The notes under the pieces are model-generated. The model saw nothing but the letters and a program-made list of their open reading frames with translations, was not told the DNA's origin and searched no databases. DNA of 64,000 nt from Donghicola mangrovi (GTDB lineage: Bacteria; Pseudomonadota; Alphaproteobacteria; Rhodobacterales; Rhodobacteraceae): the NCBI RefSeq assembly GCF_013377535.1, contig NZ_JABCJE010000002.1, positions 248,001 through 312,000 on the forward strand, read 5' to 3'. Below are positions 46,464 to 56,441 of the stretch, piece by piece. A program made the translations under genes and the position numbers. Position 1 is the stretch's first letter. Each line of letters starts with the position of its first letter.

Positions 46464-46931
46464 ATGCCGACCCATTCAGAAAACCGCTTCATGCCGTTTA
46501 CCGCGCAGCAGATGTACGATCTGGTGGCGGATGTGAACGCCTATCCCAAGTTCCTGCCTTGGTGTGCCGCTGCCCGTGTGCGCAGCACCACCCCCCAAGG
46601 CGAGGCCATTGTGATGGAGGCCGATCTGGTGATCAGCTTCAAGGTGTTCCGCGAACGGTTCGGCAGCCGCGTGACCCTGTGGCCCGAGCAGCAAAAGATC
46701 GACACCGAATATTTGGACGGCCCCTTCAAATACATGAAGTCCAACTGGTCGTTCAAAGATGTGGATGGCGGCTGCGAAGTGGCGTTCTTTGTGGATTTCG
46801 AATTCAAGAACGCCGTGCTGCAAAAGATCATCGGCCTTGTGTTCAACGAGGCGATGCAGCGGATTGTCCGCGCGTTTCTAGACCGCGCGAACGCGCTTTA
46901 CGGGGCGGACAAGAGCAGCGCCAAGGCGTGA
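46464..46931 (+). CDS. RatA/COQ10-like START-domain protein
   Basis: The 155-residue protein has the family start [25 protein letters not shown] and the C-terminal amphipathic helix [21 protein letters not shown]. The group includes COQ10, which binds ubiquinone and aids respiration, and RatA, reported to inhibit 70S formation; for alphaproteobacteria the COQ10 view is the safer one. It is divergent from hpt and overlaps the oppositely directed cinA by 34 bases. Confidence 0.87.
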   Translation: MPTHSENRFMPFTAQQMYDLVADVNAYPKFLPWCAAARVRSTTPQGEAIVMEADLVISFKVFRERFGSRVTLWPEQQKIDTEYLDGPFKYMKSNWSFKDVDGGCEVAFFVDFEFKNAVLQKIIGLVFNEAMQRIVRAFLDRANALYGADKSSAKA

Positions 46932-47365
46932 TCCCGCGCGGCGGCGCGCACCATGTCGCGCCCCAACGCTCCGAACTCCATGGTTTCGGTGTGGATGTAG
47001 CCCGCGTCGGTGGCGATCCCGAAACACACGCGCCCTTCGGGTTTGAACTCTGACCCGCCGGGGCCTGCGATGCCGGTGATGCTGACCGCTACTTGGGCCG
47101 CCGAGTGCGCCAAAGCGCCCAAGGCCATTTCCCGCGCGACCTCTTCGGACACAGCGCCAACAGCCTCTAGCGTTTCCGCCTTGACCCCCAGCATCTGCTG
47201 TTTCGCCAGATTGGTGTAGGTGACAAAGCCCCGTTCCAGCACCGCGCTAGAGCCGGGGATGTCGGTCAGGGCGGCGCTGACCATGCCGCCCGTGCAGCTT
47301 TCGGCGGTGGCGATCATGCGCCCCTCCGCCTTGTAGCGATTCAGAATTTCAACGGCCAAGCTCAT
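46898..47365 (-). CDS. CinA-family nicotinamide-nucleotide amidase (PncC type)
   Basis: The 155-residue protein consists of the CinA C-terminal domain alone: ATAESCTGGMVSAALTDIPGSS and SITGIAGPGG. Such PncC-type enzymes deamidate nicotinamide mononucleotide for NAD salvage; the competence link in the family name is not implied here. Its ATG overlaps the pgpA stop as ATGA, so it belongs to the ispDF-pgpA-cinA operon. Confidence 0.9.
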   Translation of the reverse strand: MSLAVEILNRYKAEGRMIATAESCTGGMVSAALTDIPGSSAVLERGFVTYTNLAKQQMLGVKAETLEAVGAVSEEVAREMALGALAHSAAQVAVSITGIAGPGGSEFKPEGRVCFGIATDAGYIHTETMEFGALGRDMVRAAARDHALALLLSAP

Positions 47366-47853
47366 ACGCCAAGCAATCCATGGCTGATCCCTGCGCCGAT
47401 CATAACACAGATCGCCGCGATCAGGCCTGCGAAAACATCGTCCAGCATCACGCCAAGCGCGTCGCCGCGGCGATCTGCCCAACCAACGGGCCCCGGCTTC
47501 CAGATGTCAAACAAGCGGAAGCCGACAAAGGCCACAACCCAGCCCGGCCACAGGGCCAGCATGTCCGCGCCCGCATGGGTCGCGCCCAATGACACTGGCA
47601 GCAGGGCGATCCACTGGCCCGCCACTTCGTCAATGACGATCTCGCTGGGGTCGTGGTTGTCGCTGCCTTTGGTTGCCGCAGCCGTCGCCCACCAGCCGAT
47701 GATGAACACCGCTACAGTGGCAATGGCGAACCCGTAGAAGCCCACGGTTTCATGCAGCGCATAGCCAACGGGCAGGGCGGCCAGTGACCCCCAAGTGCCC
47801 GGTGCCTTGGGCAAGTTTCCGACGCCAAAGAAGGTTGCGATAAACTTGCTCAT
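47362..47853 (-). CDS. pgpA: Phosphatidylglycerophosphatase A
   Basis: PgpA removes phosphate from phosphatidylglycerol phosphate. The 163-residue membrane protein starts [24 protein letters not shown] and has the family motif [17 protein letters not shown] plus [16 protein letters not shown]. It overlaps the ispDF stop by ATGA and is followed by cinA with the same type of overlap. Confidence 0.94.
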   Translation of the reverse strand: MSKFIATFFGVGNLPKAPGTWGSLAALPVGYALHETVGFYGFAIATVAVFIIGWWATAAATKGSDNHDPSEIVIDEVAGQWIALLPVSLGATHAGADMLALWPGWVVAFVGFRLFDIWKPGPVGWADRRGDALGVMLDDVFAGLIAAICVMIGAGISHGLLGV

Positions 47854-48977
47854 AGCTTCACCAAGGTTGCGGTAGCGATCGAGGCGATGCCCTCTTCGCG
47901 GCCCGTGAATCCCAGACGTTCGCTGGTGGTTGCCTTGACCGAGATACGGTCCTTGGCGATGCCCATGATGGCCGACAAGGCCTCCATCATCGCGTCCGCG
48001 TGGGGGCCAACCTTGGGGCGCTCGCAGATCAGGGTGCAATCGACGTTGCTGATGGTGAACCCTTTGGAGGTCGCCAGATCCACCGCGTGCTTCAGGAAAA
48101 TCTCGGATGCGGCGCCCTTCCACTGCATGTCTGACGGGGGGAAGTGGCGGCCGATGTCGCCCTCGGCCAGCGCGCCGTAGATCGCGTCGGTGATGGCGTG
48201 CATGCCAACGTCCGCGTCCGAATGACCCTTGAGCGCCTTGGTGTGCGGCACCTTCACGCCGCAGAGGATGACGTGATCGCCCTCTTCAAACGCGTGCACG
48301 TCGTAGCCATTGCCTAGTCTGATATCCATACCTGTCTCCAACAGTCGCGCCGCGCGGGCAAAGTCCTGCGGGTGCGTAATCTTGAAATTATCCTCGGACC
48401 CTGCGGTGATTGCGACGGTCATGCCTGCGGCGCGGGCGACCTCCACGTCATCGGCGGCGTCCTGTCCGTGGGTTTGATGGGCGCTGAGGATCGCATCATA
48501 GTGAAATCCTTGGGGCGTCTGAGCGCGATATAGCCCGTCCCGCGGCTGCGTCCCGTTCACAATCCCGTCCGCCCCGATCCAGAGCGCATCAACGACGGGC
48601 AGGGCGGGCGCGGCCCCTTGGTGGGTGTCCAGCGCCGCGATCACGTCGTCGATCACCCGATCGGTCAGGCCGGGACGCGCGATGTCGTGGATCAGGACCT
48701 TGGTCACGCCCTTGCCCGCCAAAGCCTCGAGCCCGTTCACCACCGAATCTCGACGGCTGGCGCCGCCAGTGACGCAGGTCCACCCGAGCCCCTGAGCGAA
48801 CGCCAGATCATCGGGGTGCACTACGACCACCACATGGGCCACATCAGGGTGCTGGGTCAGGGTCGCGACGCTGTATTCGCCCACCAATCGCGCCCCAAGG
48901 GAGCGCCATTGTTTGGGGATATCGCCCCCTGCGCGGGTGCCGCGTCCGGCGGCCACTATGACGGCTGCTGTGGTCAT
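47850..48977 (-). CDS. ispDF: Bifunctional IspD/IspF isoprenoid enzyme
   Basis: One 375-residue chain carries two steps of the MEP pathway. IspD (about 1-215; [20 protein letters not shown]) makes CDP-methylerythritol. IspF (about 218-375; [21 protein letters not shown] and [19 protein letters not shown]) forms the cyclic diphosphate. The fusion is usual in alphaproteobacteria. The ATG at 48977 has GAGG four bases upstream; an in-frame ATG at 48992 adds five residues. Confidence 0.96.
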   Translation of the reverse strand: MTTAAVIVAAGRGTRAGGDIPKQWRSLGARLVGEYSVATLTQHPDVAHVVVVVHPDDLAFAQGLGWTCVTGGASRRDSVVNGLEALAGKGVTKVLIHDIARPGLTDRVIDDVIAALDTHQGAAPALPVVDALWIGADGIVNGTQPRDGLYRAQTPQGFHYDAILSAHQTHGQDAADDVEVARAAGMTVAITAGSEDNFKITHPQDFARAARLLETGMDIRLGNGYDVHAFEEGDHVILCGVKVPHTKALKGHSDADVGMHAITDAIYGALAEGDIGRHFPPSDMQWKGAASEIFLKHAVDLATSKGFTISNVDCTLICERPKVGPHADAMMEALSAIMGIAKDRISVKATTSERLGFTGREEGIASIATATLVKL

Positions 48978-49158
48978 GTATCCTCGGTCCATCGTTCCCG
49001 CCCTGAATAGGCCGAACAAACAGCGCTGGCAATCAACCCTGCTCTTGTGCTTAAAAACTGTGCAATCACCCCGAGGCGGGCTGAAAATTCACCGCGAAAA
49101 GTTGAACCAACTGGCCGCGCTGGATAACACAATAATGAAATGCACAAGGATTAATCAT

Positions 49159-50142
49159 TTGTCCATTCACGTGGCAGACATATCCATCGACCCTCCGGTC
49201 CTGCTGGCGCCCTTGGCCGGGATCACCGATTTGCCCTTTCGCAATCTGGTGTCCCGTTTCGGCGCAGGTCTGGTGGTGAGCGAGATGGTCGCCAGCCAGG
49301 AAATGATCCAGGCCAAGCCTGGCGTGCGCGCCAAGGCAGAGCTTGGCCTTGGGGTGGATCGCACCTCGGTGCAGATTGCGGGCAAGGACGCCTATTGGAT
49401 GGCCGAGGCCGCGAAACGTGTGGCCGGTGACGGTGCCCGCGTGATCGACATCAACATGGGCTGCCCCGCGAAAAAGGTGACGAACGGCTATTCCGGGTCT
49501 GCGCTGATGCGCGATCTGGATCATGCGCTGACGCTGATCGAGGCTGTGGTGGGCGCGGTGGACGTGCCGGTGACCCTGAAGTGCCGCCTTGGCTGGAACG
49601 ACGATTGCCTGAACGCGCCCGAGCTGGCGCAACGGGCCGAAGGGGCGGGCGTGCGGATGATGACCATCCACGGGCGCACCCGCTGCCAGTTTTACAAAGG
49701 GGCCGCCGACTGGGCCGCGATTGCGCAGGTCAAGCAGGCGGTCTCGATCCCTGTGGTTGCGAATGGTGACATTGTTGACGCGGACACCGCCCGCCGTGCG
49801 CTGGAATTGTCCGGCGCGGATGGGGTGATGATCGGGCGGGGCGCGCAGGGGCGTCCTTGGGTTCTGGCCGAGGTGGCGCACGCCCTGTTCGGCACGCCCG
49901 CGCCTGTGATCCCGACGGGGGCTGCCCTCGTCGATATGGTCTCCTCTCATTATGACGAAATGCTTTCTTTCTATGGTGCCGACCTTGGCCTGAAGGTCGC
50001 GCGCAAACATCTAGGCTGGTATATGGACAACGCGAATACGAACGCCGCCGCACGGCGTCAGATCCTGACGGCAAAAGAGCCGTCCGCTGTTTTCGAGCAT
50101 CTGGAAGCGGCTCTGCTGGACCCCATGGGGGACGCTGCATGA
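49159..50142 (+). CDS. dusB: tRNA-dihydrouridine synthase DusB (NifR3)
   Basis: DusB reduces uridines in tRNA with FMN. The 327-residue protein has LLAPLAGITDLPFRNLVSRFGAG, the catalytic cysteine in INMGCPAKKVTNGYSGSALM, TIHGRTRCQFYKG and GVMIGRGAQGRPW. TTG at 49159 is preferred: AGGA is 8 bases upstream and the product begins SIHVADISIDPPVLL, as relatives do; ATG at 49135 is the alternative. It overlaps ntrB by ATGA, the classic nifR3-ntrB-ntrC order of Rhodobacter. Confidence 0.92.
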   Translation: MSIHVADISIDPPVLLAPLAGITDLPFRNLVSRFGAGLVVSEMVASQEMIQAKPGVRAKAELGLGVDRTSVQIAGKDAYWMAEAAKRVAGDGARVIDINMGCPAKKVTNGYSGSALMRDLDHALTLIEAVVGAVDVPVTLKCRLGWNDDCLNAPELAQRAEGAGVRMMTIHGRTRCQFYKGAADWAAIAQVKQAVSIPVVANGDIVDADTARRALELSGADGVMIGRGAQGRPWVLAEVAHALFGTPAPVIPTGAALVDMVSSHYDEMLSFYGADLGLKVARKHLGWYMDNANTNAAARRQILTAKEPSAVFEHLEAALLDPMGDAA

Positions 50143-51239
50143 CGCTCGACACCCTCTGGAACTCGCTGCCCATTCCGGGCCTCTTGATCGACGAAAACGA
50201 CAAGATCGCGGATATGAACCCCGCCGCCGAAGGGTTCCTGAATCACTCGACCCGCTCGATGATCGGGCATCCGGTGTTCGACGTGCTGGCCGTGGATGCC
50301 CCCATCGAAGAGGCCTTTACCCGCGCCCGCAACGACAACTCGGTTTTGATCGTGAACGACGTGGACGTGGGTACTGGCGAACGTGCGCCCTTGCAGTGCA
50401 CCCTGCAAATCGCGCCGCTGATCGGATCGCCGGGCAAGTTTCTGTTCCTGCTGTCCACCCGTGAATTCGCAGGCCGGATCACCCAAGGGCAGACCGTCAA
50501 ATCCGCCGCCAAGTCCGCCATCGGCATGGCGCAGATGCTGGCCCACGAAATCAAGAACCCGCTTGCGGGGATCGCCGGTGCGGCGCAGCTCTTGTCCATG
50601 GGACTGCCCAAAGAGGATCAGGAACTGACCGATCTGATCGTGGGCGAAACCCGCCGGATCGCCGGCCTCTTGGATCAGGTCGAGCAGTTCGGCAACCAGC
50701 GCCCGCCCACGCTGGCCGCGGTGAACCTGCACGACATTCTGGACCGCGCGCGCCGCTCGGCGATGCTGGGCTTTGGCGCCAGCATGAACTTTGTCGAGGA
50801 TTTCGACCCCTCGCTCCCTGAAGCGTGGGTGGACTCGGACCAACTGCTGCAGGTCATTCTGAACCTGTTGAAAAACGCCTCCGAGGCGGCAGGGCCCAAG
50901 GGTGGCACGATCAAGATGCGCACCTTCTATGAATATTCCCTGCGTTTGCGTCGCAAGGACGGGGGCGGCAAGGCGCTGCCCCTGCAAATCGAAATTCAGG
51001 ACGACGGCCCCGGCCTGCCGCCCGCAATCGCCGATGACGTCTTTGACCCGTTTGTGTCGGGTCGGGAAAACGGCACTGGTCTGGGCCTTGCCCTGGTCAG
51101 CAAGATTATTTCCGAACACGACGGCTGGATCTCGGTGGACTCGGTCCCCGGGAAAACCGTCTTCCGCATTTCACTGCCCCAAGTCCCTCGTGCCGTGCGC
51201 ATGGAGATGAAGGCCGCCCAAGAGCAGAATTCCAAGTAA
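50139..51239 (+). CDS. ntrB: Nitrogen-sensing histidine kinase NtrB
   Basis: NtrB phosphorylates or dephosphorylates NtrC under control of PII proteins. The 366-residue soluble protein has a PAS domain (about 8-110), the HisKA site LAHEIKNPLAGIAGAAQLL (H136) and a catalytic domain with NLLKNASEA and the GTGLGLALV loop. It has no membrane segment, as expected. It overlaps dusB by four bases and is followed 12 bases later by ntrC. Confidence 0.95.
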   Translation: MTLDTLWNSLPIPGLLIDENDKIADMNPAAEGFLNHSTRSMIGHPVFDVLAVDAPIEEAFTRARNDNSVLIVNDVDVGTGERAPLQCTLQIAPLIGSPGKFLFLLSTREFAGRITQGQTVKSAAKSAIGMAQMLAHEIKNPLAGIAGAAQLLSMGLPKEDQELTDLIVGETRRIAGLLDQVEQFGNQRPPTLAAVNLHDILDRARRSAMLGFGASMNFVEDFDPSLPEAWVDSDQLLQVILNLLKNASEAAGPKGGTIKMRTFYEYSLRLRRKDGGGKALPLQIEIQDDGPGLPPAIADDVFDPFVSGRENGTGLGLALVSKIISEHDGWISVDSVPGKTVFRISLPQVPRAVRMEMKAAQEQNSK

Positions 51240-51251
51240 GGAGAATGGGTT

Positions 51252-52616
51252 ATGGACGGAACTGTACTGGTAGCTGACGACGACCGCACCATCCGCACGG
51301 TGTTGACCCAGGCTCTGACCCGCGCGGGCTGCAAGGTTCACGCGACCAGCTCTCTGACCACGCTGATGCGCTGGGTCGCCGAGGGTAAGGGCGATGTGGT
51401 AATCAGCGATGTGATGATGCCCGACGGCAACGGCCTCGAAATGCTGCCGAAAATCAGCCAAGAGCGCCCGAACCTGCCGGTGATCGTGATTTCTGCGCAG
51501 AACACCATCATGACGGCCATTCAGGCGGCCGAGGCCAAGGCCTACGATTACCTGCCCAAACCGTTCGATCTGCCAGACCTGATGAAGCGGACCGCCCGCG
51601 CGCTGGAAACTAGCGCCCGCAGCGCCCCCCGCGCCGTCGAGGAGCCCGAGCGCCCCGACGAGCTGCCCTTGGTGGGCCGCACCCCCGCGATGCAGGCGCT
51701 GTACCGCTTGGTCGCCCGGGTGATGAACACCGAACTTCCGGTGCTGATTTCTGGTGAAAGTGGCTCTGGTAAGTCGCTGATTGCACGCGCAATTCACGAT
51801 TTCAGTGATCGCCGCACTTTGCCCTTTGTGACCGTGACCTCGAACGATCTGGAAACGCTCGAAGGCCCCGCGCAGGCGCTGGCCAAGGCCCGTGGCGGTT
51901 CGCTCTTGTTCGACGAAGTGGGCGACCTGAGCCCCGAGGCGCAGGCCCGTGTGGTGCGGATGCTCGACAGTCTGACCGACAACGCGCCGCGCATCATGGC
52001 GACCAGCCAGACCGACCTGACCAACCGCATGGAAAGCGGCGAATTCCGTCAGGACCTGTTCTATCGCCTTGGCGGCGTGACCATTCAAGTGCCCGCCCTG
52101 CGCGAGCGTGTGGACGACATTCCGCTGCTGGCCGCGCATTTTCTGGCCAAGGCCGAACAGGACGGCGCGCCCTCGCGGCAACTGTCTGACGAGGCCGAGA
52201 AAATGGTCCGCGCCTACAGCTGGCCGGGCAACGTGCGCCAACTGGAAAACGCGATGAAGCGTCTGGTGGTCACCTCGCGCGAGTCCAAGATCACGCAGGC
52301 CGAGGTCGAGGGCGTTCTGGGCAACCAGCCCAGCATGGAGCCCATGGTTAGCGGCGCCCCCCAAGAGAAACTGTCGGCTTCGGTCGCCCGTCACCTGCGC
52401 CGGTACTTTGACCTGCATGGCGGCGTGCTGCCGCCCCCCGGCCTTTATCAGCGAATCCTGGCAGAGATCGAACTGCCGCTGATCGAGATCGCCTTGGACG
52501 CGACCGGCGGGAACCAAGCGAAATGCGCGGACCTTCTGGGGATCAACCGGAATACGCTGCGGAAAAAGATCACCGACCTCGATATTCAGGTGACACGGCG
52601 TCGCAAGTTGATGTAA
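51252..52616 (+). CDS. ntrC: Nitrogen regulator NtrC lacking the GAFTGA loop
   Basis: The 454-residue protein has a receiver (D53 in [13 protein letters not shown]), an AAA+ domain (Walker [12 protein letters not shown]; Walker [10 protein letters not shown]) and a Fis-type HTH ([22 protein letters not shown]). Between the Walker motifs, where sigma-54 activators have ELFGHEKGAFTGA, the sequence runs only [15 protein letters not shown], so the GAFTGA loop is deleted. Rhodobacter capsulatus NtrC is known to lack GAFTGA and to activate sigma-70 promoters; this gene fits that type. AAGGAG lies 7 bases before ATG. Confidence 0.95.
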   Translation: MDGTVLVADDDRTIRTVLTQALTRAGCKVHATSSLTTLMRWVAEGKGDVVISDVMMPDGNGLEMLPKISQERPNLPVIVISAQNTIMTAIQAAEAKAYDYLPKPFDLPDLMKRTARALETSARSAPRAVEEPERPDELPLVGRTPAMQALYRLVARVMNTELPVLISGESGSGKSLIARAIHDFSDRRTLPFVTVTSNDLETLEGPAQALAKARGGSLLFDEVGDLSPEAQARVVRMLDSLTDNAPRIMATSQTDLTNRMESGEFRQDLFYRLGGVTIQVPALRERVDDIPLLAAHFLAKAEQDGAPSRQLSDEAEKMVRAYSWPGNVRQLENAMKRLVVTSRESKITQAEVEGVLGNQPSMEPMVSGAPQEKLSASVARHLRRYFDLHGGVLPPPGLYQRILAEIELPLIEIALDATGGNQAKCADLLGINRNTLRKKITDLDIQVTRRRKLM

Positions 52617-52716
52617 TTACGCAACAGTGGGCTGGCATTTTGGGATCACCTTTGATGTCATGCCGCCCATGTAGCGTAGGGGCCGCACCTTGGCCCCCAT
52701 CACTTGAGGTAGGTCC

Positions 52717-54978
52717 GTGGTAACAGGGGCACAGCGGCTTAGCCGTGCACAGGCTTGGGAACGCATCACGCAGTTGCGTTTCCAGCGCAAGGTCCAGAAC
52801 GTCGCCACCCTCGGGTTGGTGATTTTGGGGCCTGTGCTGGCGCTGTTAACCTATCTGGTGCTGGGTCCGCTGGATCAGGGGATGTCGTCCAGCCACCTGC
52901 GGGTGATCCTGCTGGCGGACTTTATCTATGTTTTGCTGGTGGCGGCGCTGGTTCTGGGACGTGTGGCCCAGATGATCGCCGCGCGCCGTGCGCGCTCTGC
53001 CGGATCGCGTTTGCACCTGCGCCTGACCGGTGTGTTCGTGATGCTGGCGCTCGTGCCGACCGTCTGTGTGGCGGTCTTTGCCACATTAACCGTGAATTTC
53101 GGGCTTGAGGGCTGGTTTTCCGACCGCGTGCAGCGGGTTCTGGGAACGTCTTTGGCCGCCGCCCAAGCCTATGAGCAAGAGCACCGTCAGGATCTGTCCG
53201 ACGATGCTCGCGCTTTGGCGAGTTATCTTGAGGCGAACCGCCGCGCGGCCGGTTATCTGACCGATGGGGATGTGCGTCAGCTCTTGGCCTCGGGTCAGGC
53301 GAAAATTCAGCGCGGTCTGTCCGAGGCGTTCGTCGTGAACTCGGCGGGGGATATCAAGGCTCGCGGGGATGGATCGTACCTCTTTAATTTCGAGCTCCCG
53401 ACCCAAGAACAACTGGAATCCGCCCACCTGAACGGGATTGAGATCATTGAGGATTGGGACCGCGACGAATTCCGCGCTTTGGTCGATCTGCCCGGGTTTG
53501 TAGATCGCTACCTCTATGTCAGTCGCCGCGTGGACGGGGATATCCTGCGCCTGCTGGACGATACCCAGCAGACGGTGAAGCTGTACCAACAGCTGGAAAA
53601 CGATCGCGGCAAGCTACTGTTTGAATTCGGGCTGCTGTATCTGGGCTTTGCGCTGATCCTGATCTTGGCGGCGATCTGGCTGGGTCTGTACTTTGCCGAG
53701 CGTCTGGCGCGGCCCATCGGGCGCTTGGCCGGTGCGGCGCAGCGTGTGGGCTCTGGCGATCTGAGCATTCAGGTCCGCGAGGAAAAAGGCGATGACGAGA
53801 TCGCCATGCTGGGCCGCTATTTCAACCAGATGACCCGCCAGTTGAAGGTCCAGCGCGATACGCTGCTGGACAATACTGACCAGATCGAACGCCGCCGCCG
53901 GCTATTTGACTCGGTGCTCAGTTCGGTGACCTCCGGCGTTGTGGCGCTGGATACCGAGGGCAAGATCACCTTGGCCAACCGGTCCGCAGAAACCATGCTG
54001 GGGCTCGAAGACAGCGGCGAGGGGCAGGCGCTGGCTGTGATCGTGCCAGAGTTCATGCCCGTCTACGACAAGCTGTGCGAAGTGCCCGAAAACTCGGTGC
54101 AAGAGCAGATCAAGCTGACCCGTGATGGCCGCATGGAAACCCTGCTGGTGCGCATGGCCGCCCGTCTGAACCGCGAAGGTCTGCCCGAAGGGTATGTGCT
54201 GGCGTTCGACGATGTCAGCGATCTGGTTTCGGCCCAGCGGATGGCGGCTTGGGGCGACGTGGCCCGCCGTATCGCCCACGAGATCAAGAACCCGCTGACC
54301 CCGATCCGCCTGTCCGCCGAACGCATCCGCCGCAAGTTCGCCGTGTCCGCAGGGGACGACGCGGACAAGCTGGAGCAACTGACAGACGTGATCGTCCGCC
54401 AGACCGAAGACCTGCGCCGCATCGTCGACGAATTCTCGAAATTCGCGCGGATGCCCCAGCCCCAGCGCCGCCCCGTGGACCTGAGCAAAGTGCTGCGCGA
54501 CGCCGTGGTGTTGCAGGATGTCGGGCAGGTGGGCGTGACCTTTAACTCCAGCATTCCCGACCACGCGGTCATGTCCATGCTGGACGAGACGATGATTTCC
54601 CAAGCGATGATTAATCTGATTAAAAACGCTGGAGAAGCCATTGAAAGTCTGAAAGAAAAGGGTGTCGAAGAGGGCTTTGTTCCCGAGATCCGGATCGCCA
54701 TGTCGGTAGTCGGGAACCGGGCGCGCATTGCCATTTCCGACAACGGCATCGGTCTGCCCGAGGACCGCGCGCGCCTGTTCGAACCCTATGTGACCACCCG
54801 CGAAAAGGGCACCGGCCTTGGCCTGCCCATCGTGAAAAAGATTATCGAGGAACACGGCGGCCTTCTGAGCCTGGAAGACGCCGAACCTTTCGCCCCCGGA
54901 GCACATCGCGGCGCCTGCGCCGAGATTTTGCTGCCTCTGGACGAGGGCACCCAGTATAAAAACGAGGCTTCAGAGTAA
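52717..54978 (+). CDS. ntrY: Transmembrane sensor kinase NtrY
   Basis: The 753-residue protein has several N-terminal membrane helices, a long loop (about 140-300), another helix (about 305-325), HAMP (about 330-385), PAS (about 395-480), a HisKA site RRIAHEIKNPLTPIRLSAERI (H521) and a catalytic domain with NLIKNAGEA. NtrY signals to NtrX in nitrogen and redox adaptation of alphaproteobacteria. GTG at 52717 has GAGG 7 bases upstream. One base separates it from ntrX. Confidence 0.94.
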   Translation: MVTGAQRLSRAQAWERITQLRFQRKVQNVATLGLVILGPVLALLTYLVLGPLDQGMSSSHLRVILLADFIYVLLVAALVLGRVAQMIAARRARSAGSRLHLRLTGVFVMLALVPTVCVAVFATLTVNFGLEGWFSDRVQRVLGTSLAAAQAYEQEHRQDLSDDARALASYLEANRRAAGYLTDGDVRQLLASGQAKIQRGLSEAFVVNSAGDIKARGDGSYLFNFELPTQEQLESAHLNGIEIIEDWDRDEFRALVDLPGFVDRYLYVSRRVDGDILRLLDDTQQTVKLYQQLENDRGKLLFEFGLLYLGFALILILAAIWLGLYFAERLARPIGRLAGAAQRVGSGDLSIQVREEKGDDEIAMLGRYFNQMTRQLKVQRDTLLDNTDQIERRRRLFDSVLSSVTSGVVALDTEGKITLANRSAETMLGLEDSGEGQALAVIVPEFMPVYDKLCEVPENSVQEQIKLTRDGRMETLLVRMAARLNREGLPEGYVLAFDDVSDLVSAQRMAAWGDVARRIAHEIKNPLTPIRLSAERIRRKFAVSAGDDADKLEQLTDVIVRQTEDLRRIVDEFSKFARMPQPQRRPVDLSKVLRDAVVLQDVGQVGVTFNSSIPDHAVMSMLDETMISQAMINLIKNAGEAIESLKEKGVEEGFVPEIRIAMSVVGNRARIAISDNGIGLPEDRARLFEPYVTTREKGTGLGLPIVKKIIEEHGGLLSLEDAEPFAPGAHRGACAEILLPLDEGTQYKNEASE

Positions 54979-54979
54979 G

Positions 54980-56371
54980 ATGAGCGATATTCTTATTGTT
55001 GATGACGAGCGTGACATCCGCGAACTGATCGGCGACATCCTCGAGGACGAAGGGTATTCCGTGCGGCTGGCCGGGTCCTCCGAAGAGTGCATGGAGCAAT
55101 TGAACGCCGCGCCGCCGGCGATGATGATCCTCGATATCTGGCTCAAGGACAGCCACATGGACGGGATCGACATCCTCAAGGTGGTCAAGCGCGATAATCC
55201 CGGCATTCCGGTGGTGATCATCTCGGGGCATGGCAACATCGAGATCGCGGTCGCTGCGATCAAACAGGGTGCCTATGACTTTATCGAAAAACCGTTCAAC
55301 ATCGACCAGCTCTTGGTGGTGATCCGGCGCGCGATGGAAACCAGCCTGCTGCGCCGTGAAAACCAGAGCCTGAAGCGGGTGGACCAGAAGCCCCTTGTGA
55401 TGCTGGGGGACAGTGCGGCGTTCCGTGGCCTCGTGGGGCAGCTCGACAAGGTCACGCGCTCGAACGGGCGGGTGATGCTGACCGGTCCCGCAGGCAGCGG
55501 CAAAGAGGTCGCGGCACGCTACATCCACCAGAATTCCAGCCGTGCGGCGGCGCCCTTTGTGACCGTTAGCTGTGCGTCGATCCAGCCGGACCAGATGGAA
55601 ACGGTGCTCTTTGGCCGCGAGAGCGCCGATCGCGGTGTGGAAAAGGGGATGTTGGAGCAAGCCAATGGCGGCATCCTTTACTTGGACGAAGTGGCGGATA
55701 TGCCCTTGGGAACCCAGTCCAAAATGCTTCGGGTGCTTGTCGATCAGACCTTCCAGCGGGTCGGGGGCACGGACAAGGTGCGCGTGGATCTGCGGGTCAT
55801 TTCGTCCACCGGCTGTGATCTGAAGGACGAGATCACCGCAGGCCGCTTCCGCGAGGAACTGTACCACCGCCTGAACGTCGTGCCCGTGGCCGTGCCGCCC
55901 TTGGCCGAACGGCGCGAGGATTTGCCGCTTTTGGTCAGCCATTTCGTTGAGGAACTGCACAGCCAGCAGGGCTTGCCCAAACGCGCCCTCAGCGACGAGG
56001 CTGCCGCTGTCCTGCAAGCCATGAGCTGGCCCGGCAACGTCCGCCAGCTGCGCAACCTGATCGAGCGGGTTCTGATCCTTGGGGACGGGGACGGGCCGAT
56101 TGGTGCCGCCGAAGTGTCGGGCAGCGAAACCCCGTCCGAGGGCGGCGAGGATCGCGTGGTTCTGTCCGGTGCACTGGCCGCGCTGCCGCTGCGCGAGGCG
56201 CGCGAAGCCTTTGAGCGGGAATACCTGCTGACCCAGATCAACCGCTTTGGCGGGAACATCAGCCGCACGGCGCAGTTTGTCGGGATGGAACGCAGTGCGC
56301 TGCACCGCAAGCTCAAATCGCTGGGAATTGGTGCCAAAGGTGGCAAGGGCGACGACCTCGACGAGGATTGA
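54980..56371 (+). CDS. ntrX: Response regulator NtrX lacking the GAFTGA loop
   Basis: The 463-residue protein has a receiver (D52 in MMILDIWLKDSHMDG), an AAA+ domain with Walker A LTGPAGSGKEVAARY and Walker B YLDEVADM, and a Fis-type HTH (NISRTAQFVGMERSALHRKLKSL). After VLFGRES the canonical GAFTGA is replaced by ADRGVEKG, so direct sigma-54 activation is unlikely. NtrX is known in this group to affect respiration, envelope and cell-cycle genes. It follows ntrY by one base. Confidence 0.95.
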   Translation: MSDILIVDDERDIRELIGDILEDEGYSVRLAGSSEECMEQLNAAPPAMMILDIWLKDSHMDGIDILKVVKRDNPGIPVVIISGHGNIEIAVAAIKQGAYDFIEKPFNIDQLLVVIRRAMETSLLRRENQSLKRVDQKPLVMLGDSAAFRGLVGQLDKVTRSNGRVMLTGPAGSGKEVAARYIHQNSSRAAAPFVTVSCASIQPDQMETVLFGRESADRGVEKGMLEQANGGILYLDEVADMPLGTQSKMLRVLVDQTFQRVGGTDKVRVDLRVISSTGCDLKDEITAGRFREELYHRLNVVPVAVPPLAERREDLPLLVSHFVEELHSQQGLPKRALSDEAAAVLQAMSWPGNVRQLRNLIERVLILGDGDGPIGAAEVSGSETPSEGGEDRVVLSGALAALPLREAREAFEREYLLTQINRFGGNISRTAQFVGMERSALHRKLKSLGIGAKGGKGDDLDED

Positions 56372-56441
56372 TCGACGCCCCGATTGACGGGGCTGCGACA
56401 AACTGCCAAGGAAAAGGCCCAAGAGCAGGAGGCTTCCGGCG

